Origin: Brevibacillus aydinogluensis
GTDB lineage: Bacteria > Bacillota > Bacilli > Brevibacillales > Brevibacillaceae
DNA: 64,000 bases
NCBI RefSeq assembly: GCF_031954365.1
Contig: NZ_JAUSVZ010000005.1
Strand: one strand, 5' to 3'
This document shows positions 58,318-64,000 of this stretch, one piece after another (position 1 is the stretch's first letter; the number at the start of each line of letters is the position of its first letter). Below the pieces are notes generated by a model, which was given only the letters and a program-made list of their open reading frames with translations, did no database searches and had not been told where the DNA came from. The translations under genes and the position numbers were made by a program.

Positions 58318-59808
58318 ATGAAGACACAGGTAGAGGTGGACGGCATCGTCACGTTGACGAAAGATGGCGAAAATTTGATCCGGGATAGTCCGCTGTACAA
58401 CGACGGCCTCCGTCCCACAAACCGGGAGGAGCACAGCTGGACCACCTACAACTTCGCCAGTCTCTGGATCGGCATGTCCATCTGTCTGCCCACCTATGCG
58501 ATGGCAGCCGGGCTCATCTCGCTTGGCATGAACTGGTGGCAGGCCATTTTGACGATCATTCTCGGCAACTGTATCGTCCTCATTCCTATTTTGCTCAACT
58601 CTCACGCCGGAACGAAATTTGGCATTCCGTATCCGGTCTTCGCCCGTCTTTGGTTTGGCTCCAAAGGGGCTCACATTCCCGCCTTGGCCCGCGGTTTGAT
58701 CGGCGCGGGATGGTTCGGCATCAACTGCTGGTTTGGCGGGACGGCCATCGACACCCTGCTGCAATCGTTGGGCGGCTGGGGCAACGTTCCCGGCCACACC
58801 TGGATCGCCTTTTTTGGCTTCTGGGCGCTGAACGTCTGGATCGCCTACCGCGGGCCGGAAGCGATCAGACGGATGGAGTTCTGGGCCGCGCCCACACTGA
58901 TTGTCATGGGCCTGGCGCTGCTCGTCTGGGCGATCACCAAAGCGGGCGGCTGGGGACCGATGCTCTCCGCTCCGTCCAAACTGACCACGACCGCCGACTT
59001 CCTGAAGGTGTTTTTCCCCGCCTTGACGGGCGCGATCGCCTTCTGGTCGACGATGGCGCTGAACATCCCGGACTTCTGCCGTTACGCCAAGAGTCAGAAA
59101 GCCCAAATGGTCGGACAGTCCGTCGCCCTGCCGACTACCATGGGCGGGTTCTCGTTCATCGGCGTGGCCGTAGCATCCGCCACAGTGGTCATCTACGGAG
59201 AAGCCATCTGGGACCCGGCAGCGGTGCTGGCCAAATTCTCCCCGCTGGCGATCTTTTGGGGAACATTGGGGATTATTTTGGCGACGCTGACGACAAACGT
59301 GGCAGCCAACGTCGTGGCACCGGCCCGCGCCTTTGAAAACCTGGTACCGCGCCGGATGTCGTTTGGCGCCGGAGCGATCCTCACCGGAATCATCGCCCTG
59401 CTGATGCAGCCATGGTACATCCTGGAGAACTTCAGCAACTACATCTTCCTCTGGTTGGGGACGTACGGGGCTCTGCTCGGTCCCATCGACGGGATCGCCA
59501 TCGCCGATTACTGGCTGGTGCGCAAACGGCGCATCCATCTGGTTGAACTGTACCGGCTGAACGGCATGTATTCGTACAAAAGCGGTTATAACATGCGGGC
59601 CATCTGGGCCATGCTGATCGGCATCGCCGTGCCGTTTGTCTGCAAGCTGATCCCCGGCCTGACCATTGTCTGGGACAACGCCTGGACCTGCGGCCTGTTG
59701 ATTTCCCTCGTCATCTACACCTGGCTGATGAAAAACACCCCGAACCGGATGAGCGCAGCAGACTACGAGAACATCACCGCCCGAAGCGTCGAGCAGCAGG
59801 CTTCCTGA
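58318..59808 (+). CDS. NCS1-family nucleobase:cation symporter
   Basis: 496 residues with 12 membrane helices. Family features: YNDGLRPTNREEHSWTTYNF, FASLWIGMSICLPTYAMAAG, GIPYPVFARLWFGSKGAHIP, ALARGLIGAGWFGINCWFGG, LNIPDFCRYAKSQKAQMVGQ. Relatives carry uracil, hydantoin (Mhp1), allantoin (PucI) or cytosine. The beta-ureidopropionase and dihydropyrimidinase genes 3-5 kb away suggest uracil, dihydropyrimidine or hydantoin as substrate. ATG 58318 behind AAAGGAGGGATTGCG. Confidence 0.92.
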   Translation: MKTQVEVDGIVTLTKDGENLIRDSPLYNDGLRPTNREEHSWTTYNFASLWIGMSICLPTYAMAAGLISLGMNWWQAILTIILGNCIVLIPILLNSHAGTKFGIPYPVFARLWFGSKGAHIPALARGLIGAGWFGINCWFGGTAIDTLLQSLGGWGNVPGHTWIAFFGFWALNVWIAYRGPEAIRRMEFWAAPTLIVMGLALLVWAITKAGGWGPMLSAPSKLTTTADFLKVFFPALTGAIAFWSTMALNIPDFCRYAKSQKAQMVGQSVALPTTMGGFSFIGVAVASATVVIYGEAIWDPAAVLAKFSPLAIFWGTLGIILATLTTNVAANVVAPARAFENLVPRRMSFGAGAILTGIIALLMQPWYILENFSNYIFLWLGTYGALLGPIDGIAIADYWLVRKRRIHLVELYRLNGMYSYKSGYNMRAIWAMLIGIAVPFVCKLIPGLTIVWDNAWTCGLLISLVIYTWLMKNTPNRMSAADYENITARSVEQQAS

Positions 59809-59817
59809 GCGGCGCGC

Positions 59818-59858
59818 AAAAAAGACTGGCAGAACCAAACGTCCTGCCAGTCTTTGTT
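59818..59858. terminator. Bidirectional intrinsic terminator
   Basis: AAAAGACTGGCAG-AACCAAACGTC-CTGCCAGTCTTTG between the convergent permease and chemoreceptor genes. Confidence 0.85.
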
Positions 59859-59866
59859 TTGTTCGA

Positions 59867-61579
59867 TCAGGTGATGAACCGGCTGATCATCTGCTGCAAT
59901 TGCTGCGACAGACGGTTCAGATTTTCGCTCGAACGTGCGATTTCCTGCATGGAGGCGAGCTGTTCCTCGGAGTTGGCAGCTGCACCCTGGGTGTGAACGG
60001 CCGCTTCCTGCGCCAGACGATTCATTTCATCCATGGACGAGGCGACCTGCTGGACACCTGCCGTCATCTGCTCAGTTGCCGCCGAGACCTCCTGAATCTG
60101 CTCGGCGACCGCCTGGGCTGCGCTAACGATGCGCTGAAACGCCATACCCGCTTCCCGAACCGCCACGCTGCCCGCCTCCGTCTCCGCTGTGCCCTGGTTC
60201 ATCGCGGCAATCACCTGGCCGGTCTCAAGCTGAATATCGCCAATGAGGCGGGCGATCTCCTGCGCCGAATTCTCGGACTGCTCTGCCAGCTTGCGCACTT
60301 CGTCGGCCACGACGGCAAATCCCCTGCCTTGTTCGCCGGCCCGCGCCGCTTCGATCGCAGCGTTCAGGGCGAGCAGGTTGGTCTGCGACGCAATGCCGGT
60401 GATCACCTGAACGATTTCGCCGATCGCTTCCGAACGAGCCCCCAGCAGTGTCACCATCTCGGCGGCGCGATTCACCGCCGCTTGGACAGCAGACATTTGT
60501 TCCACGGCCTTGACGATGTATTCGTTGCCCTGTTCCGCCTCTTGCGCCGCCCGCACCGAAGACTCGGAGACGGTGCCGGCGGTCGCGGCAATCCGCTGGA
60601 TGGCCGTGCCCAACTCCTCCATGACCCGCACGCTCTCCGCAGTCCGCTGCGTCTGCACTTCGGAGCCGGTCGCGATTTCCTGGATGGCGGCGGCAGCTTG
60701 TTCGGCGGCCTTGGCCGTCTGCTCGGCACTGGACGTCAACTGCTCGGACGAAGCCGCCACCTGCTCGCCCGCCAGCTTCACCTCGCCGATCAACGAGCGA
60801 AGCTGAATGACCAGCTTGTTGAAGGCCTGTCCCAGCGTGCCCACCTCGTCCTTGCCCTCAAAGTCGACCGGCTGCACGGTCAGATCACCCCCGGCCAACT
60901 CATCCAGTTTGGACGCTACTTTCTTCAGCGGATCGGCGATCATCCGGGCGATCACGTACCCGATGGACATCGCCAGCAGCAGAGCCGCTCCGATGGTGAT
61001 GATCAGCGTCATCTCCGCCTCCCGCGATTCCTGCGTATTTTGACGGTGAATGTCTTCGGCCGTCTGCGAGTTGTAATCCGCCCACGACTTCAATTCCTGG
61101 TTGATGCCGTCCAGTGTCGCTTCCGTCGCGCGAAAATAATTGTACGCCTCATCCTGGTTGCCTTCTTCGATCAACTGGATAACCCGGGTGCGATCACCCT
61201 GGTACTTTTCGTTCAAGTCCTTCAACGTCTGGAGAAACGCTGTTTCCCGCTTGTCCAGATTGCTTTGTTCCAACTGCGTCAACAACTGATTGGAATCCTT
61301 GATGCGCGTCTCGATCTGTTGTTTGATTTCGAGCTGTTTCGTAGGACTGGTCTCCAGGATCATCTTGTACACGCTGGCTTCGATCGCCCGGGTTTGGGCG
61401 CGCAAGTCATTGATGCTCTTGATCGGCAGCAGTTGATCCTGGTACATCGCTCCCATTCGCATTTCTGCCCGATTCAGGTGCCAGTACCCGGCCCCCCCGA
61501 CGATCAGCAAAAACGTGACCATCAGCATGACCAGATTGAACAGCTTTGCCCGTGTGCTCAGATTGCGAAGCAGCTTCAT
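59867..61579 (-). CDS. Methyl-accepting chemotaxis protein
   Basis: 570 residues: first membrane helix (about 12-32), an extracytoplasmic four-helix-bundle sensor (about 33-185, 4HB_MCP type), second helix (about 188-210, LIITIGAALLLAMSIGYVIA), HAMP (about 212-265), and a long signalling coil with the highly conserved hairpin tip EIVQVITGIASQTNLLALNA then GRGFAVVADEVRKLAEQSEN. The ligand is unknown. Monocistronic; the gene order gives no clue beyond the nearby transport genes. Confidence 0.93.
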   Translation of the reverse strand: MKLLRNLSTRAKLFNLVMLMVTFLLIVGGAGYWHLNRAEMRMGAMYQDQLLPIKSINDLRAQTRAIEASVYKMILETSPTKQLEIKQQIETRIKDSNQLLTQLEQSNLDKRETAFLQTLKDLNEKYQGDRTRVIQLIEEGNQDEAYNYFRATEATLDGINQELKSWADYNSQTAEDIHRQNTQESREAEMTLIITIGAALLLAMSIGYVIARMIADPLKKVASKLDELAGGDLTVQPVDFEGKDEVGTLGQAFNKLVIQLRSLIGEVKLAGEQVAASSEQLTSSAEQTAKAAEQAAAAIQEIATGSEVQTQRTAESVRVMEELGTAIQRIAATAGTVSESSVRAAQEAEQGNEYIVKAVEQMSAVQAAVNRAAEMVTLLGARSEAIGEIVQVITGIASQTNLLALNAAIEAARAGEQGRGFAVVADEVRKLAEQSENSAQEIARLIGDIQLETGQVIAAMNQGTAETEAGSVAVREAGMAFQRIVSAAQAVAEQIQEVSAATEQMTAGVQQVASSMDEMNRLAQEAAVHTQGAAANSEEQLASMQEIARSSENLNRLSQQLQQMISRFIT

Positions 61580-61739
61580 ATGTTTTTGCCATCCCCTTTT
61601 TTCCCTGGCAGAATCGCAGGAATGATGTCACAAATATAAATGCGCCAGAAGTCCTGACAAATCGGACGGACCTCTGAGAAAAATGTCGCTTGTTGTCTAA
61701 TTCTACCAAAAAAGGGGTAGGCAAGTCGATACTTTCTGA

Positions 61740-62258
61740 CTATTCCGGTATGTCAAACACGGTCAGCAGTGAAATGCGGCTGATCTGCTCGTGCGGCTTG
61801 TAACAGACATAATAGGTGAGCTCCCGGCTGATGCGGTAGCGGATCCCGGCAAAGCCCCGATCCAGCAGAAAGGCCCGGATCTCATCCCCGGTCCACTCCA
61901 GCCATTCCTCGTGACATTTCGCTGCTGACAAACGCGACAACTGCTCCGGCGTATGACGCCAGCGCAGGGCGTCCGCCCGCAGTTCGTTCTCCCCGTATCG
62001 CTCGTCCAGCTCCGCCAGTCCGTCCACCTCCACTTCCTGGGCGAGGATGGCAGCCTGATCCCAGGTGGTTTCCGCGTGACAGATCGCGTACTGTGCGGCG
62101 ATCTTCGGGTTGCTGACCAGGTAGACGCCGGGGCCAAATACGGCTTTTGCACTGGCGCCGTTGACGAACCTGCGCCGTTCCTCCCGCTCGTAACGCTGGG
62201 CCGCCACTACGCGCAGCGCTTCCTTGTACTCCACCCCGCGATAAACAATCTGCTTCAT
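61740..62258 (-). CDS. Possible ADP-ribosyltransferase-fold protein, unknown
   Basis: 172 residues. VYRGVEY at the N-terminus and FGPGVYLVSNPKIAAQYA look like the first two conserved blocks of ADP-ribosyltransferase-like domains (an Arg/Thr block, then G-x-G-x-Y-x6-A-x2-Y). DRGFAGIRYR near residue 135 resembles their usual G-[YF]-x-G-I ending. No signal, no partner domain. Sits alone between the chemoreceptor gene and the ureidopropionase gene. Fold assignment is tentative and activity is unproven. Confidence 0.62.
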   Translation of the reverse strand: MKQIVYRGVEYKEALRVVAAQRYEREERRRFVNGASAKAVFGPGVYLVSNPKIAAQYAICHAETTWDQAAILAQEVEVDGLAELDERYGENELRADALRWRHTPEQLSRLSAAKCHEEWLEWTGDEIRAFLLDRGFAGIRYRISRELTYYVCYKPHEQISRISLLTVFDIPE

Positions 62259-62449
62259 GCCCGCCTCCCCTTATCTGAACAATCATGAGGACACCATCGG
62301 CAGATGAAAACACCCTGCCCGGCGCGTCCGACGCGATTCGTCCGGCGGCATCTGCACCTGGCCGGGCGCAGGCTGACAGAGAAGGGCAGGGCGAGCAGGC
62401 CTGGCTGTCAGAAGCCTGCAGCATCGCCCTGCCGTATGGTTGATCCGCG
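62259..62449. other. GC-rich intergenic region
   Basis: About 190 bases with repeated GGGCAGGG-type words (near 62320-62440) that can form several stems on the minus strand. No reading frame with a start signal that I can support. It may hold the end of the upstream transcript and the promoter of the 61740-62258 gene. Confidence 0.35.
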
Positions 62450-63340
<891 letters not shown>

Positions 63341-63359
63341 GCTGTCTTCCTCCTTCCTG

Positions 63360-64000
63360 TTACGGCCGTTCAAACGCGGCGCGCTTGATGAATTGTCCCG
63401 CACCCGCCTGGCCGACAAACTGCTTGTCACGTACAACAAACGCTCCCCGCGACAGGACAGAGACGATCTCGCCGTATACCTCCATGCCTTCAAACGGGTT
63501 GTAATCGACGTTCATGTGGTGGGTCTTCGCGGAGATCGTCCGTTTGACACGCGGATCGAAGATGACGATGTCCGCGTCAGAACCCACGGCAATGGTGCCT
63601 TTTCTCGGGAACATCCCGAACAGTTTGGCCGCCTTTGTCGAGCAAACGTCGACGAACTGGTTCAGACTGATTCGCCCTTGACGGACGCCTTCGGAATAAA
63701 GGATGGTCAAGCGGTCCTCGATCAGCGGCCCGCCGTTGGGAATCTTCGTAAAGTCGTCCCGGCCCAGCTCTTTTTGGCCGATATAGTTGAATGAGCAGTG
63801 GTCCGATCCGACCGTCTGCAGGATGCCGTTTTTCAGCGCGTTCCACAGCACGTCCTGGTTCCACTTTTCGCGCAGCGGCGGCGACCAGACGTATTTGGCC
63901 CCTTCAAAACCAGGCTTTTCAAGGGCGGTGATGTCAAGCGCCAGATACTGCGGGCAGGTCTCGCCGAAGACGTTGAGTCCCCGTTCACGCGCTTCCGCGA
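63360..64000 (-). CDS. Dihydropyrimidinase / hydantoinase, C-terminal part (cut by window end)
   Basis: About 213 C-terminal residues of a cyclic amidohydrolase: GLNVFGETCPQYLALD, KYVWSPPLREK, the metal-site Asp in VGSDHCSFNYIGQKELGRDD, KIPNGGPLIEDRLTILYSEG, GMFPRKGTIAVGSDADIVIF and HMNVDYNPFEGMEVYG. Opens dihydrouracil or hydantoin rings, giving the substrate of the adjacent ureidopropionase. The N-terminus lies beyond the window. Confidence 0.93.
   Translation of the reverse strand, partial: AEARERGLNVFGETCPQYLALDITALEKPGFEGAKYVWSPPLREKWNQDVLWNALKNGILQTVGSDHCSFNYIGQKELGRDDFTKIPNGGPLIEDRLTILYSEGVRQGRISLNQFVDVCSTKAAKLFGMFPRKGTIAVGSDADIVIFDPRVKRTISAKTHHMNVDYNPFEGMEVYGEIVSVLSRGAFVVRDKQFVGQAGAGQFIKRAAFERP

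Noticed and set aside
58294..59838. Minus-strand open frame of about 514 codons
   Set aside because: Antisense to the NCS1 permease; no ribosome binding site, Asp/Gln/His-rich shadow composition.
59900..61639. Plus-strand open frame of about 580 codons
   Set aside because: Antisense to the chemoreceptor gene, whose domains are unmistakable.

Overview
The window looks like a chromosomal segment of a GC-rich, endospore-forming member of the Firmicutes, most likely a Brevibacillus-like or other Paenibacillaceae genome. The reasons are kapB, a YaaH/SleL-type spore cortex hydrolase, a B. subtilis-style thiamine set (tenA, ylmB, thiS, thiG, thiE, tenI) with a TPP riboswitch, strong GGAGG ribosome binding sites, and a PBSX (xkd)-type tail gene cluster. 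The genus is an inference.

Left arm (1-17.8 kb). A minus-strand thiamine operon runs thiS-thiG-ylmB-tenA behind a TPP riboswitch that is followed by two stacked intrinsic terminators. Next come kapB, a frameshifted AlaX-type tRNA editing gene, the spore hydrolase, an aldehyde dehydrogenase/DUF779 pair, a free-standing SerA-like regulatory (ASB-ACT) protein and mnmA. Then there is a small phospholipase A2-like protein, an SLH protein with ten WG repeats, a DUF2935 protein, a three-gene WYL/wHTH/YolD-like operon behind a LexA-like box, and an iron alcohol dehydrogenase with a G12 tract where its ribosome binding site should be.

Mobile element (17,809-37,337). A 35-bp perfect repeat (45 bp with one mismatch) brackets about 19.5 kb. 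The right copy is the 3' end of a tRNA-Gly gene. Inside are a complete contractile tail module (tail terminator, sheath, tube, a chaperone with a programmed -1 frameshift signal, tape measure, baseplate, fiber), lysis genes (holin, amidase), a control region (XRE repressor, ImmA/IrrE protease, operator array, antirepressor, ArpU, DnaD-like protein) and small proteins. No terminase, portal, capsid or integrase gene is visible. I read it as a domesticated prophage making an R-type tailocin. This is the most notable system in the window.

Right arm (37.3-64 kb). A four-gene tRNA cluster (Thr, Tyr, Leu, Gly) is followed by a CapA-like protein, a ResA/CcdA pair for extracytoplasmic thiol redox, a PAS histidine kinase, a long aromatic amino acid hydroxylase, and the rest of thiamine synthesis (tenI-thiE). 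Next is a tripartite tricarboxylate transporter (tctCBA) with its CitA/CitB-type two-component system. The last part holds a UbiD-family decarboxylase, an NCS1 nucleobase permease, a chemoreceptor, a possible ADP-ribosyltransferase-fold protein, and beta-ureidopropionase followed by a cut-off dihydropyrimidinase. The last two, with the NCS1 permease, suggest reductive pyrimidine or hydantoin breakdown.
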